Source: Mucilaginibacter sp.
Lineage (GTDB): Bacteria; Bacteroidota; Bacteroidia; Sphingobacteriales; Sphingobacteriaceae
Assembly: GCA_028288025.1 (NCBI GenBank)
Contig: JAQBOM010000016.1
Location: 59,613 to 123,612 of the forward strand
Length of the DNA stretch: 64,000 nt
Direction: 5' to 3'
The number at the start of each line of letters is the position of its first letter. Position 1 is the first letter of the stretch. The notes below the pieces were generated by a model. The model was given only the letters and a program-made list of their open reading frames with translations. It was not told the DNA's origin and did not search any database. Made by a program: the position numbers and the translations under genes. This document shows, in pieces, positions 45,941-54,664 of this stretch.

Positions 45941-46088
45941 GTTGAATGGTTTATTGAGTTGATTAGGTGAGTGGTTTATTTTAATTGATCCTTAGTTCAT
46001 TTTTCGCTCATAAAAGGATTGAAACTACCTTAGATCTGCCCTCGCATCACAACTTAATCAACCCAATTCACCTAATCAACCATTCAAC
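45941..46088. repeat. Word-type inverted repeat between TPR gene and DUF4286 gene
   Basis: The left arm (45941-45980) repeats GTTGATTAGGTGA-like words and the right arm (46048-46088) carries the complement (TTAATCAACC, ATTCACCTAATCAACC). The arms begin and end with GTTGAATGGTT and AACCATTCAAC. The interior of about 65 bp has no feature. Confidence 0.7.
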
Positions 46089-46097
46089 AAAAAAATG

Positions 46098-46105
46098 TAT
46101 TTTTG
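46098..46105 (+). promoter_or_regulatory. TATTTTTG box 5 nt before the DUF4286 gene (leaderless candidate)
   Basis: An exact TAnnTTTG match ends 5 nt before the ATG at 46111. No -33 element is obvious. Confidence 0.45.
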
Positions 46106-46110
46106 CCCCG

Positions 46111-46419
46111 ATGATCATATTTAACGATACTGTAATCGTGGAAGAAGCCATTCACCAAAAATGGCTCGAATGGATGCATGAAGTGCATATCCCCGCAGTA
46201 ATGGCAACCGGTTATTTTAATTCGTACAAGGTATTAAACGTTATTGATTCGCCGAATGAAGGGGTGACCTATTGCATCCAGTATGAAACTGATAACATTC
46301 AAAAATTCAACGAGTTTTATACAAAACATCTGCACCAGCTCCAGGAAGCGCACAACAGGCAATTCGAAAACCAGTTTGTGATATTTAATACCCTGATGCA
46401 AACTGTCGACGCGAAATGA
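46111..46419 (+). CDS. DUF4286 family protein
   Basis: A 102-residue protein starting MIIFNDTVIVEEAIHQKWLEWM, the typical form of DUF4286, with CIQYETDNIQKFNEFY in the middle. It looks like a ferredoxin-like (dimeric alpha-beta) fold. Function is unknown. The ATG at 46111 is preferred to a frame extension, and a -7 box ends 5 nt upstream. Its stop overlaps the rfbC start by 4 bp. Confidence 0.8.
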   Translation: MIIFNDTVIVEEAIHQKWLEWMHEVHIPAVMATGYFNSYKVLNVIDSPNEGVTYCIQYETDNIQKFNEFYTKHLHQLQEAHNRQFENQFVIFNTLMQTVDAK

Positions 46420-46964
46420 AGGTAATTGAAACGCCGCTAAAGGGGGTACTTATTATTGAACCGCGCATATTTGATGATGCAAGGGGATATTTTTACGAAA
46501 GCTATAATAAAGCCAGGTTTACTGAAGCGGGCATCGCGGTTGATTTTGTTCAGGATAATCAGTCCTTATCGCAAAAAGGAGCAGTCAGAGGCCTTCACGG
46601 GCAGGCTGATCCGTTTGCCCAGGGGAAACTGGTTCGCGTGATCAACGGCAAGGCCTTGGATGTGGCAGTGGATATTCGTAAAGGGTCAACTACCTACGGG
46701 AAGCACTTTTCAATTGAGCTATCAGGGGAAAACAAACGTCAATTGTGGATCCCTGCCGGTTTCCTGCATGGTTTTTCAACGCTCGAGGATGATACTGTTT
46801 TCACTTATAAAGTCAACAACTATTACGATAAGGCATCCGAAATTGGTGTGATATGGAATGACCCTGATTTGGGTATCGACTGGGGTATTGACCAAAATAC
46901 CGCCGTCTTATCACCCAAGGATGAGCTTCTGCCCAAGTTTAAAGACTTTACAAGTCCCTTTTAA
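46416..46964 (+). CDS. rfbC: dTDP-4-dehydrorhamnose 3,5-epimerase family protein
   Basis: A 182-residue cupin of the RmlC family, which makes dTDP-L-rhamnose precursors for surface polysaccharide. Family blocks are FDDARGYFYESYN, VRGLHGQADPFAQGKLVRV with the catalytic His61, LDVAVDIRKGSTTYG and WIPAGFLHGFSTLED. The residue after His61 is Gly where Tyr or Phe is usual (RGLHYQ/RGLHFQ), so substrate detail may differ. No rfbABD genes are next to it; it is coupled to DUF4286. Confidence 0.88.
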   Translation: MKVIETPLKGVLIIEPRIFDDARGYFYESYNKARFTEAGIAVDFVQDNQSLSQKGAVRGLHGQADPFAQGKLVRVINGKALDVAVDIRKGSTTYGKHFSIELSGENKRQLWIPAGFLHGFSTLEDDTVFTYKVNNYYDKASEIGVIWNDPDLGIDWGIDQNTAVLSPKDELLPKFKDFTSPF

Positions 46965-47318
46965 AATCCTTTAATTGCAAGGAACAGTCTGTGCCGAATT
47001 TATTGGGGAAAGCAACTGCGGACTATATATGTCTGCCCTGTAAAGTCGTAATTGCCGTGCTAAGCTTATAATGACGCTCTGGTAAGCTGTTGATATTATT
47101 AAACACTTTAACCTTACTTCATTGCCGTCCGCTTTAGCTGACGGAATAGTTAATCAGGAAAATCAGGCTTTAGCCTAAATATTATTTTGGCTGAAGCCCT
47201 TGATCCTTTCTTTTGTATCCGTTGGCTGAAGCCAATGGCAATGAAAAATATGTTTACCAACGTCTATTACAATTTTTTCAAGGTTTGCCCTGATGAAGAC
47301 TCGTAAATTATCGTTTGC
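46965..47318. other. Intergenic region with decayed and intact repeat elements
   Basis: No gene is supported in these 354 bp. Positions 46976-47087 look like a decayed copy of the 124-bp palindromic element at 4025-4148 (shared ATTGC, AAGGAACAG, TGCCGAATTTATT and AAGCAA words). A second, intact element follows at 47118-47245. Confidence 0.5.
47118..47245. repeat. Palindromic 128-bp repeat element
   Basis: TTCATTGCC (47118-47126) and GGCAATGAA (47237-47245) are perfect terminal inverted repeats. Inside are the hairpin words GCTTTAGC, AGGCTTTAGCCT and TTGGCTGAAGCCAA. It resembles a short palindromic repeat family common between genes in this lineage. Confidence 0.65.
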
Positions 47319-48146
47319 TTATTGCTTTATCAAATTATACAACTCATCCAGTTTTGGCGTAAGCACTATCTCGATGCGCCTATTTTTGGCAAGGGCCTCG
47401 GGAGTATTTGCATTGTCAACAGGCTGAAACTCGCCTTTACCGGTAGCCGTAATGCGGCGGGGATCCACTTTTTCAACCTCGGTAAGATATCTGCTTACAG
47501 AGGTGGCGCGCATTACACTCAGGTCCCAGTTATCCTTGATCTGCCCCAGGTTAACCACCTTTTTATTATCGGTATGCCCCTCAACCGCGATATTGATATC
47601 GGGCTCCTTATTAAGTACCGCTGCAAGTTGCTCAAGTGCCATTTTACCGCGCGCGTCAATAACAATACTACCCGATGGGAACAGCAGCTTATCGGTTAAT
47701 GACACATATACTTTACCATTGCGGATATCAACCGTCAACCCGTTTTGCTGAAAACCAAGCAGTGCCTTCTGCAATTTTTCTTTGAGTGCGTTAGTCGCTT
47801 CATCGCGCTTGCGCAGTATGTCTTCTACTTCCTTTAAACGTGCTTCCCGCTTTTTCAGGTTGCTTGATAGCTCACCTACTTTCGATGAGCTGGCATTGTA
47901 GTTGGTATTTAAGGTATTGTATTTATCGCTTAATGCATTGTAAGTGCTTTGCATATCCGTTATCTCGTGGTGCAGGCGCGTAATATCCGCTCTTAACCGC
48001 GCAACAGTATCTTCCAGGCTTCCGGTACGTGTTGAAAGCGAATCGCGCTCGGCCACCAGCGCTTTATACTTTTTTGGCGATAATATCACACAGGAGTGTA
48101 AGGCAAAAAATAAAATGGATGCAAAAAAATAATATTTAATTTTCAT
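47319..48146 (-). CDS. OmpA-family lipoprotein with coiled coil
   Basis: A 275-residue outer-membrane lipoprotein (lipobox LHSC, Cys19). A long coiled coil (about 28-130) is followed by an OmpA/MotB-type peptidoglycan-binding domain (about 145-265) with DINIAVEGHTDN, NWDLSVMRATSVSRYL and NRRIEIVLTPK. It should tether the outer membrane to the cell wall. It is the most distal gene of the long minus-strand stretch that starts with actB, but it may have its own promoter. Confidence 0.9.
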   Translation of the reverse strand: MKIKYYFFASILFFALHSCVILSPKKYKALVAERDSLSTRTGSLEDTVARLRADITRLHHEITDMQSTYNALSDKYNTLNTNYNASSSKVGELSSNLKKREARLKEVEDILRKRDEATNALKEKLQKALLGFQQNGLTVDIRNGKVYVSLTDKLLFPSGSIVIDARGKMALEQLAAVLNKEPDINIAVEGHTDNKKVVNLGQIKDNWDLSVMRATSVSRYLTEVEKVDPRRITATGKGEFQPVDNANTPEALAKNRRIEIVLTPKLDELYNLIKQ

Positions 48147-48163
48147 GGTGATAACGGTTAATA

Positions 48164-48826
48164 TTAAGCAATGGCATTATTTAAAAAAATATTTAAAGGG
48201 TAAATTTTGGCACATATAGCTGCTGCAAATGTAACGCTATCTTTGGCAACCAGCCGCTCATCTTTTAACTGATGAAAAGCGACAAAACTTTTAAGCTTTA
48301 ACAGATTTACATTCTCATTATCAGCACTATATTCCTTCGGGACGTTTTTAAGCTGGTCTTGTTTCCTGAAATCGCCAAACAGCTTAACAAACTCTTTATC
48401 GTCGATTATTTTTTTCAGGTCATTTGCATTATAATCTATCTCCTGCCTTATCGCTTTTAAGTGATTGGCTTCGGGCATCCAATAACCACCGGCGATAAAC
48501 GTATTACCCGGCGAAATATGCAGGAAGTATTCAGCACCGCCGGCCCTTAATCCCTTCGATGGAATGCTTATACCAAAATGATTTTTGTAGGGCGTTTTAT
48601 TTTTGCTAAACCTGATGTCGCGATAAATGCGCATCACGCATTTTTTTGGATCAAGGTTTTCATCAACACCCGGGTCTATTTTATGCATCTGTTTCAGCAG
48701 CTCACCGGTAAATTCAATTATATTTTCGCGGGCGGCCTCATAGCGTTCTTTATTAGCCTGGAACCACTCCCGGTTATTATTTTCAACCAGTTCTTTTAAA
48801 AAATCAAAGGTATGGCGTTGAATCAT
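48164..48826 (-). CDS. DUF2461 family protein
   Basis: A 220-residue protein with the family N-terminus (TFDFLKELVENNNREWFQANKERYE) and the blocks CVMRIYRDIRFSKNKTPYKNHFGI and GGYWMPEANHLKAIRQEID. Function is unknown. The start overlaps the DUF983 reading frame by 23 bp in another frame, so the two are translationally linked. No catalytic residues can be assigned. Confidence 0.82.
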   Translation of the reverse strand: MIQRHTFDFLKELVENNNREWFQANKERYEAARENIIEFTGELLKQMHKIDPGVDENLDPKKCVMRIYRDIRFSKNKTPYKNHFGISIPSKGLRAGGAEYFLHISPGNTFIAGGYWMPEANHLKAIRQEIDYNANDLKKIIDDKEFVKLFGDFRKQDQLKNVPKEYSADNENVNLLKLKSFVAFHQLKDERLVAKDSVTFAAAICAKIYPLNIFLNNAIA

Positions 48827-49211
48827 CGATGTCTAAATGCGGCTGGTAATTGATTTTAGGCGATAGCCAATATAAAAGTAAAACGCGGGAATATCTGAAA
48901 TTTAACGGAGAAAGCAAAAGGCATCCGGCTAAAATTACTGCACAATATAACCAGGGAGAAGTGCTGTTACGGGTTAGCAGGTAAGTTACTGCAACAATGC
49001 CGAATGCCTCGGCTACGTTTAACGCGTAGCTTACATACATAGCCGCGTAAAAATACCCCGGCTCAATTTCAAAATGCAGGTTGCAATGCGGACAGTGGTC
49101 ATAAATTTTATTGGATCCGAAATTATACATGCCACCTGCAAACATGCTGCCCCTGCGGCACCGCGGACATTTGGTATGCAGCATTGCCCATGATTTTGGT
49201 GTTTGTGACAT
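48804..49211 (-). CDS. DUF983 zinc-ribbon membrane protein
   Basis: A 135-residue protein with two CxxC pairs (Cys15/Cys18 and Cys40/Cys43) forming a probable zinc ribbon, followed by GYFYAAMYVSYALNVAE and two or three membrane helices. DUF983 proteins are often encoded near cytochrome oxidase genes, as here. The function is unproven; a role in oxidase or membrane-complex assembly is an inference. Confidence 0.83.
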   Translation of the reverse strand: MSQTPKSWAMLHTKCPRCRRGSMFAGGMYNFGSNKIYDHCPHCNLHFEIEPGYFYAAMYVSYALNVAEAFGIVAVTYLLTRNSTSPWLYCAVILAGCLLLSPLNFRYSRVLLLYWLSPKINYQPHLDIDDSTPYL

Positions 49212-49246
49212 ATAATTGGGAGAGGCCGGATGGCCACCGGATGGAA

Positions 49247-49525
49247 TTAGTTTAAATGCAGTTTTTCATCTCGCATATTAAGGCTCACATTTTTGCGGCG
49301 GTATTTTTTGTACCATACGAAACCTACGAGCGCAACAGTCAAATAAGGCGCAGCTAACAAATATAGTATTCCTTTATTTAAGCCGTTTGCCGTGGTGTCT
49401 CCGCTCTTTGCATTTGTTGCAACTGTGGCCGCGCATTGCGCGCATTGCGCGTTAACCGGCTTTATGCTGAAAAGCATCAAACCAAAAACCAATATAAACA
49501 ATGCCGTTTTTAAGCCTGTTTTCAT
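49247..49525 (-). CDS. Small membrane protein of the oxidase locus
   Basis: A 92-residue protein with a signal-like first segment (LKTALFILVFGLMLFSIKPVNAQ), a CAQCAATVATNA segment that may bind a metal through its CxxC, and a second membrane helix (about 53-72) followed by a basic tail. It is in the same direction as the oxidase genes. A minus-strand TAAATTTG box ends 4 nt before the ATG. No known family is recalled with confidence. Confidence 0.65.
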   Translation of the reverse strand: MKTGLKTALFILVFGLMLFSIKPVNAQCAQCAATVATNAKSGDTTANGLNKGILYLLAAPYLTVALVGFVWYKKYRRKNVSLNMRDEKLHLN

Positions 49526-49529
49526 GATG

Positions 49530-49537
49530 CAAATTTA
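49530..49537 (-). promoter_or_regulatory. TAAATTTG box 4 nt before the small membrane gene
   Basis: Minus-strand TAAATTTG ends 4 nt before the ATG at 49525. It would start a transcript separate from the oxidase operon and almost without a leader. Confidence 0.4.
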
Positions 49538-49653
49538 GTTATATTTTTTAGTTATGGGTTGATTAAGTTGATTGGGGTAATTTCACTTAAAATAAATCTC
49601 ACAACCTCTGCAACCCATACGACAACTACAAGCTTTACAACTCTTACAACCAA

Positions 49654-50226
49654 TTAAAAATGATAATAAGGAGAGATCATTAAATAAACAATAACACCTG
49701 TTACCGTAACATACAGCCAAATCGGAAAAGCCCAATGCACCAGCTTTTTGTGTTTTTCGACCTGCATCTGCAACCCGCGGTAAAAGCTTAATAAAATTAA
49801 AGGCAATACGCCAGCAGCCAGTATGATGTGAGACGTTAACAGCACATAGTAAAAATATCTTGTATTGCCGGCTGCCGCAATTTCCGCAGCGGATAGCTTT
49901 CCGTCGCCGTTCAGGTCGCCGAAACGGGTTTCGGGAGCCAGGTAATGAAACACAATATACGACACCAGGAACAATGACGAAAGGCAAAAAGTTAAAATGT
50001 TAATGCGCTTATGCACAGTGATGCGGCCATGCATGATAAAGTATAACGAGATAACAAGCAGCAGGCTGCAAGTACCATTCAGTATCGCGTTAAGCATTGG
50101 CAAATAATGGGCGAACGATGGCACAACGGCCGGTGCCGGAATGATCCTGCGGTTTAAAATAAGCACTACAGCAAATACGAATACGGATACAGCTGCTACG
50201 AATCGGAATATAAATTTATCGGTCAT
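49654..50226 (-). CDS. DUF420 membrane protein with an EF-hand-like loop
   Basis: A 190-residue protein with five membrane helices, typical of DUF420 proteins that accompany caa3-type oxidases and are thought to help their assembly. Between helices 3 and 4, residues 104-115 read DLNGDGKLSAAE, a full EF-hand calcium-loop consensus (D1, N3, D5, G6, hydrophobic 8, E12), where many homologues have a short Gly-rich turn. The gene follows SCO by 34 bp. Confidence 0.85.
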   Translation of the reverse strand: MTDKFIFRFVAAVSVFVFAVVLILNRRIIPAPAVVPSFAHYLPMLNAILNGTCSLLLVISLYFIMHGRITVHKRINILTFCLSSLFLVSYIVFHYLAPETRFGDLNGDGKLSAAEIAAAGNTRYFYYVLLTSHIILAAGVLPLILLSFYRGLQMQVEKHKKLVHWAFPIWLYVTVTGVIVYLMISPYYHF

Positions 50227-50260
50227 GGGTGTTTTTTATCTTGATCCTAAATACTTAATA

Positions 50261-50953
50261 TTAATAAAGCGGCTTTTCTTTATTACGCAACTCCTCCGAA
50301 ATCAATACTTTAATCTCGTCATTCAGCCTGGTAACATCAGCTGTCGAACCGCCGTTATAATACCCTCTGATATGCTTGGCCGCATCAACTAATATTAGTT
50401 TTTCACTGTAAATAAATTCGTCTTTACCCGTCTTTAAGGCGTTCACTAAAAAGCTATTCCGGGCCAGGTTGTATATTGTAGTGGTGTCGCCTGTTAAAAA
50501 GGTCCACTTGGGCGGCAACGGGTTAAACCCCGCAGCATAATTTTTTAAAACCGGGGCAGTATCATGTTCCGGGTCAACCGTGATCGATACAAAATATACC
50601 AGTTTGTTTTTACTGTAAGTCGTTGCTAATTCACTGATATTATCGTTCATCAGCTTGCATACTGTAGGGCAGCGGGTATAAAAAAAATTAGCAACGAATA
50701 TTTTATTGTCGAACGTTTTAAGAGATACCGGCTTGCCGTCCTGGGCGGTTAAACTAAAGTCTTTTATCGTATGATACAATGTATCGGGAATATCCTTTCC
50801 TTTAATACGGTGGGTAGTTTTAGCAGCTATTTTCGGGCCGTAGATTGGCAGCGGCTTATACCTGTTTTTGCCCTCGGCGGTTAGTAAATAATATAAAAAT
50901 CCTGGTACAAGCAGAACAAGTACCAGGATCGCGATTTTTTTCAATATCTTCAT
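50261..50953 (-). CDS. SCO1/SenC copper chaperone
   Basis: A 230-residue thioredoxin-fold protein with one N-terminal membrane anchor (about 6-24). The copper-binding motif is RCPTVCKLM (Cys95 and Cys99), and the distal His stands in ITVDPEHDTAP (about 133). SCO proteins deliver copper to the CuA site of oxidase subunit II. Its first base is shared with the end of the subunit IV gene. Confidence 0.92.
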   Translation of the reverse strand: MKILKKIAILVLVLLVPGFLYYLLTAEGKNRYKPLPIYGPKIAAKTTHRIKGKDIPDTLYHTIKDFSLTAQDGKPVSLKTFDNKIFVANFFYTRCPTVCKLMNDNISELATTYSKNKLVYFVSITVDPEHDTAPVLKNYAAGFNPLPPKWTFLTGDTTTIYNLARNSFLVNALKTGKDEFIYSEKLILVDAAKHIRGYYNGGSTADVTRLNDEIKVLISEELRNKEKPLY

Positions 50954-51306
50954 TACAGCCTTAAATCAATCCAATAATGGCTCTCGTTTGTAAGTACCAG
51001 TATCAAACCGATTATAAAAAGGATAGGGACTATAATTGCTAGCGCCAGGCCTATTTTTTCGAACTTTAAGTGCATAAAATAGGCAACAATATAAAACGCC
51101 TTAAATAAAGTCAGTACAATATAGGCTGGATTTACAAAATGCGATGGCCAATGAAAAGTTGGGGCCAACCATAATGCAATTATAAACTCGACACAGGTTA
51201 TACCCAGCAATACGAAAAACACATTCCATATCCTGCGTTTGGTCATTCCTTCGTGCTCGCTGTGCTCACCTTCGTGAGCATGCACGTTTGTAGTTTCTGA
51301 TGACAT
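50953..51306 (-). CDS. Cytochrome c oxidase subunit IV family protein
   Basis: A 117-residue protein with three membrane helices (about 28-50, 58-78 and 88-110), the usual size for bacterial subunit IV (CtaF/CoxD). The N-terminus is unusually rich in His and Glu (HAHEGEHSEHEG). It follows the subunit III gene by 18 bp and precedes SCO, so the context makes the assignment firm. Confidence 0.85.
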   Translation of the reverse strand: MSSETTNVHAHEGEHSEHEGMTKRRIWNVFFVLLGITCVEFIIALWLAPTFHWPSHFVNPAYIVLTLFKAFYIVAYFMHLKFEKIGLALAIIVPILFIIGLILVLTNESHYWIDLRL

Positions 51307-51324
51307 ATATAAAGGATTAAATTA

Positions 51325-52050
51325 TCAAACTAAATAAAAGAAAGTAAATACAAACACCCACACTAAGTCTACAAAGTGCCAGTAAAGGCCCACTTTTTCA
51401 ACCATTAAATAACTGCCCCGTTTTTGATACGTACCGATAAGCACATTCACAGTGATAATGATGTTGATGATGACACCCGAAAAAACGTGAAAACCGTGGA
51501 AGCCTGTTATGGTGAAAAACAAATTAGCAAACTGGTGCGAGGACATTGCCTGCTGTGTAAGCGGAACACCCTCTTTGAAAAACTCCTGCATAACTTTAGG
51601 ACTTGGGATCTGTCCCCACCAAAAGCCTTCGCTGTGCAGGTGTGTCCACTCCATTGCCTGGCAGCCTAAGAACATAAAGCCGCCAATAATAGTACCTATC
51701 ATCCACCAAACTACTTCTTTCTTTGCGTTCCGATGTCCGGCTTCAACTGCCAGTACCATGGTAACCGAACTCATGATGAGAATAAAAGTCATTAAGCCCA
51801 CGAACACTAGCGGTGCACCGCTTTCTATAAGACCCGGAAACGATTGGAACACTAACGACGGCGCTGGCCATACCGGCGCGCTAAAACGTAAAGCGCCATA
51901 CGAAATGAGCAATGTTGAAAAGGTAAATGCATCCGAAAGGAGGAAAAACCACATCATCATTTTACCATATTCAACGTTAAAAGGCGATCTGCCTCCCGAC
52001 CACGGCGTCGTTTTTATTTCGTCAATTTGTTGTGCTGCTGTTGTACTCAT
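51325..52050 (-). CDS. ctaE: Cytochrome c oxidase subunit III
   Basis: A 241-residue protein with the subunit III pattern: WFFLLSDAFTFSTLLISYG at the first helices, AMEWTHL, and the signature FFTITGFHGFHVFSGVIINI, ending in YWHFVDLVWVFVFTFFYLV. It has about six membrane helices. It stabilises subunit I and may guide oxygen. The second subunit III-like gene lies directly upstream. Confidence 0.92.
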   Translation of the reverse strand: MSTTAAQQIDEIKTTPWSGGRSPFNVEYGKMMMWFFLLSDAFTFSTLLISYGALRFSAPVWPAPSLVFQSFPGLIESGAPLVFVGLMTFILIMSSVTMVLAVEAGHRNAKKEVVWWMIGTIIGGFMFLGCQAMEWTHLHSEGFWWGQIPSPKVMQEFFKEGVPLTQQAMSSHQFANLFFTITGFHGFHVFSGVIINIIITVNVLIGTYQKRGSYLMVEKVGLYWHFVDLVWVFVFTFFYLV

Positions 52051-52068
52051 TTGTACTGGCTGTTTGTG

Positions 52069-52650
52069 TTAATATTGGTTCAAAAGTAAAAAAACATAGA
52101 GATAAATCCATATAATATCGAGAAAATGCCAAAAAATCGACGTCATCTCCATTTTATATAAATTCCGCACCTGCGGTATATTGCGGTATGTGCCTTTTAT
52201 GGTGTTAAGCAATACCAGTAAAGCGGCTAAAACATGCAGTAAATGTGTTCCGCTGAACACATAGATAAACGTTCGTGACGCATTTGGGTTTACAAAATAA
52301 ACACCCATTTTGTAGGTGAGCACATACCATGCGTATACCTGAATTACAAAAAAAGCAATGCCTAAAAAAAACGTGATCCACAAAAATTGCCGCTGCTTTG
52401 CAAACTGCAACTGCCTGGCTGCTTTTGAAGCGATAAAAAGTGTAATGCTGCTGATAATAAGCACGGCAGTACTATACATAAAAGCCCGCGGCATTATTAC
52501 ATCCAGCCCGTGGCCCTTACCACCGCTGTAAACAATAAACCCGCTGCTTAAAGCCGCGAAAAACATGAACGATGTGAATATGAATATCCACATGTTAAAT
52601 TTTTTGGCGCCCAGGTTCTGCCTGTCTTCCTGGTGTGTCCTTGCCATCAT
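52069..52650 (-). CDS. Second cytochrome c oxidase subunit III-like protein
   Basis: A 193-residue protein with five membrane helices. FNMWIFIFTSFMFFAALSSGFIVY, YVFSGTHLLHVLAALLVL and FWHFLDIIWIYLYVFLLLNQY are subunit III features. Tandem subunit III genes are usual in this kind of Bacteroidota oxidase operon. It may be derived by duplication from the longer copy downstream. Its start overlaps the ctaB stop by 4 bp (ATGA). Confidence 0.88.
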   Translation of the reverse strand: MMARTHQEDRQNLGAKKFNMWIFIFTSFMFFAALSSGFIVYSGGKGHGLDVIMPRAFMYSTAVLIISSITLFIASKAARQLQFAKQRQFLWITFFLGIAFFVIQVYAWYVLTYKMGVYFVNPNASRTFIYVFSGTHLLHVLAALLVLLNTIKGTYRNIPQVRNLYKMEMTSIFWHFLDIIWIYLYVFLLLNQY

Positions 52651-53510
52651 TTTACCTTTCCTATAAAATCAAATAAAAACATGAGCTGCACCACCGGCAA
52701 ATAAAAAAAAGAACCGTACATCAGTTTTTTTGCAGATTCAATTTGCCGGGTGCGCAAAAGTATAAAAGCCAGGTATAAAAAAACAAGGCTGCACAATAAT
52801 GATACAATGCCTACATAATAACCACCGTAACCGTAAAAGGTTGGCAATAAGCTAACAGGCACCAATATCAGTGTAAAAATAAATGTAATGATAGCGCTGG
52901 CCAAATCTCTTTTACCTGATGGCAGCAGCCTGAACCCGGCCAGTTTATAATCATCATCCAGCACCCAGGCAATGGCCCAAAAATGCGGAAACTGCCATAC
53001 AAATTGTATCCCGAATAAAATGAGCGCGATGGCATCAATTTTTTCATGCGCGGCGACATAACCGATAAGCGGCGGCAGCGCACCGGGAATAGCACCTACA
53101 AATACCGCGATCGGCGACTTACGCTTTAGCGGCGTATAAGCAAAGGCATATAATAAGATGGAAAATACCGAAAGGTAACCGGCGGTCAAATTAAGCTGGC
53201 CCAATAGGTAGGTTCCAAAAATGGCCATAAACAATCCCATTACTAATGCCTGCCCGGTGGTCATCCGCCCGGCTGGTATGGGACGGTCGCAAGTGCGCTT
53301 CATTAAGCGATCCAGGTCTTTTTCAATGATCTCGTTAAAGCAGTTAGCAGCTGCGGTTACTAAAAACCCACCGATGATCAATTTAACCCAGTTTGTCCAG
53401 TCGATGTGCCCATTTACTTTGCTACCGATCAAAAATGATATAGACGCCGAAAACACCACCAGGAAGGTGAGCCGCAATTTTATCAGTTTCGAAAAGTCAC
53501 TCCATTTCAT
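52647..53510 (-). CDS. ctaB: Protoheme IX farnesyltransferase
   Basis: The 287-residue UbiA-family enzyme attaches farnesyl to heme B to make heme O. The first aspartate-rich motif is NCFNEIIEKDLDRLMKRTCDRPIPAGRM and the second is DDDYKLAGFRLLP. Eight or nine membrane helices are visible. It overlaps both neighbours by 4 bp, so it is translationally coupled to ctaA and to the subunit III gene. Together with CtaA it supplies heme A. Confidence 0.94.
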   Translation of the reverse strand: MKWSDFSKLIKLRLTFLVVFSASISFLIGSKVNGHIDWTNWVKLIIGGFLVTAAANCFNEIIEKDLDRLMKRTCDRPIPAGRMTTGQALVMGLFMAIFGTYLLGQLNLTAGYLSVFSILLYAFAYTPLKRKSPIAVFVGAIPGALPPLIGYVAAHEKIDAIALILFGIQFVWQFPHFWAIAWVLDDDYKLAGFRLLPSGKRDLASAIITFIFTLILVPVSLLPTFYGYGGYYVGIVSLLCSLVFLYLAFILLRTRQIESAKKLMYGSFFYLPVVQLMFLFDFIGKVK

Positions 53511-54568
53511 CTGCCGGCCTCCTGTTTGTTAACGGAACGGTATAAATTCAGCATCAGGTAAAACTGGCCACCAAAAATTAACGTTGCCAAAAATATGTGC
53601 GCTGCCTGTGCTACCGGGGGCAAGGCCCAATAAGACAGCAATATCCCGGTAACCATTTGCAGCATGATCATCAGGAACGTAAAACTCATTACCTGCTGCT
53701 GTATGGAATGCCTGTTAAAACCGCTCCGTATTAATATAAATAATAAGATATTGGCAATAAGTACCAATATAGCCACATCCCGGTGCCGGTAAAATACTTC
53801 GCCGGCGGTATTTATCCAATCTGACCGGTAACCTCCCTGGAGGCGGGTCGCAACTTCATCGATCTTTTCGCGAACTGCCGAGCCGAAGGCTATCTGGAGT
53901 ATGGTAATGATTAACGCGAACAGCGCCACAATATGCGCGATCGGGCTAACGTTCAATTTATGTTTCCCGTAAACTTTTGCCAGGTGGTAAGTACTTATGG
54001 CCAGCGCCAGTATTGCCAGCGCAAGCAGCATATGTACAGTAACTATCCATGCCACCAAATTGGTCGACACGACAATTGAACCCAGCCACGCCTGAATCCC
54101 TACCAATATCACATTCAAAATACTCAAAAATGGAATCAACTTATTTTCATCCCGGTAACTAAAAGAAAACCATGCAGTAAGCAGCAATAAAAATCCGGAC
54201 GTGGCACCGATCAAACGGTTGATATATTCTGTCCAGGTTTTAGCAGCGTTAAACTCTTCAGGTACCAATATCGACCGGTCTTTACGAAGGCGGCTGGCCA
54301 GGTCGCTATACCCAAAAACGTCAAGTGTTTTAGCGAACCGCTGATTTTTGGCCAAACGCCCGGCAACATATTTTTGCTTGTAATCGGCGGGTAATTCGGA
54401 GCTGCTGGTTGGCGGAATATACCGCCCGAAACATTTTGGCCAATCCGGGCATCCCATGCCTGAACCGGTGCTGCGCACAACCCCACCTGCTAAGATCAGT
54501 ACAAAAAGCAGGGCAATTGTAATAAGATTAGTTTTCCGGAACGTATTTTTTGACGCGGATATGCTCAT
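53507..54568 (-). CDS. ctaA: Heme A synthase (CtaA/COX15)
   Basis: A 353-residue membrane enzyme converting heme O to heme A. It has eight membrane helices in two halves. VVRSTGSGMGCPDWPKCFGRYIPP contains the Cys pair of the first periplasmic loop, and EYINRLIGATSGF contains the conserved Glu. The second half has FRHRDVAI-like FYRHRDVAI and AHIFLATLIFGGQF histidines. It overlaps ctaB by 4 bp. Confidence 0.92.
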   Translation of the reverse strand: MSISASKNTFRKTNLITIALLFVLILAGGVVRSTGSGMGCPDWPKCFGRYIPPTSSSELPADYKQKYVAGRLAKNQRFAKTLDVFGYSDLASRLRKDRSILVPEEFNAAKTWTEYINRLIGATSGFLLLLTAWFSFSYRDENKLIPFLSILNVILVGIQAWLGSIVVSTNLVAWIVTVHMLLALAILALAISTYHLAKVYGKHKLNVSPIAHIVALFALIITILQIAFGSAVREKIDEVATRLQGGYRSDWINTAGEVFYRHRDVAILVLIANILLFILIRSGFNRHSIQQQVMSFTFLMIMLQMVTGILLSYWALPPVAQAAHIFLATLIFGGQFYLMLNLYRSVNKQEAGR

Positions 54569-54576
54569 TTTTTTAT

Positions 54577-54664
54577 AAGTCTGTAGTCAAAAGTATTGAG
54601 TCCTAAGTCAAAGTTCTTACACCTTAACTTCGACTCAAGACTTCAGACTCAGGACTCAGGACTT
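54577..54664. repeat. Word-type inverted repeat between coxA and ctaA
   Basis: The left arm (54577-54613) has AAGTCTGTAGTC and GAGTCCTAAGTC, and the right arm (54629-54664) has GACTCAAGACTTCAGACTC and AGGACTCAGGACTT, the reverse complements. The loop is about 15 bp. It lies just after the coxA stop and may stop or process the act-cox transcript. Confidence 0.7.
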
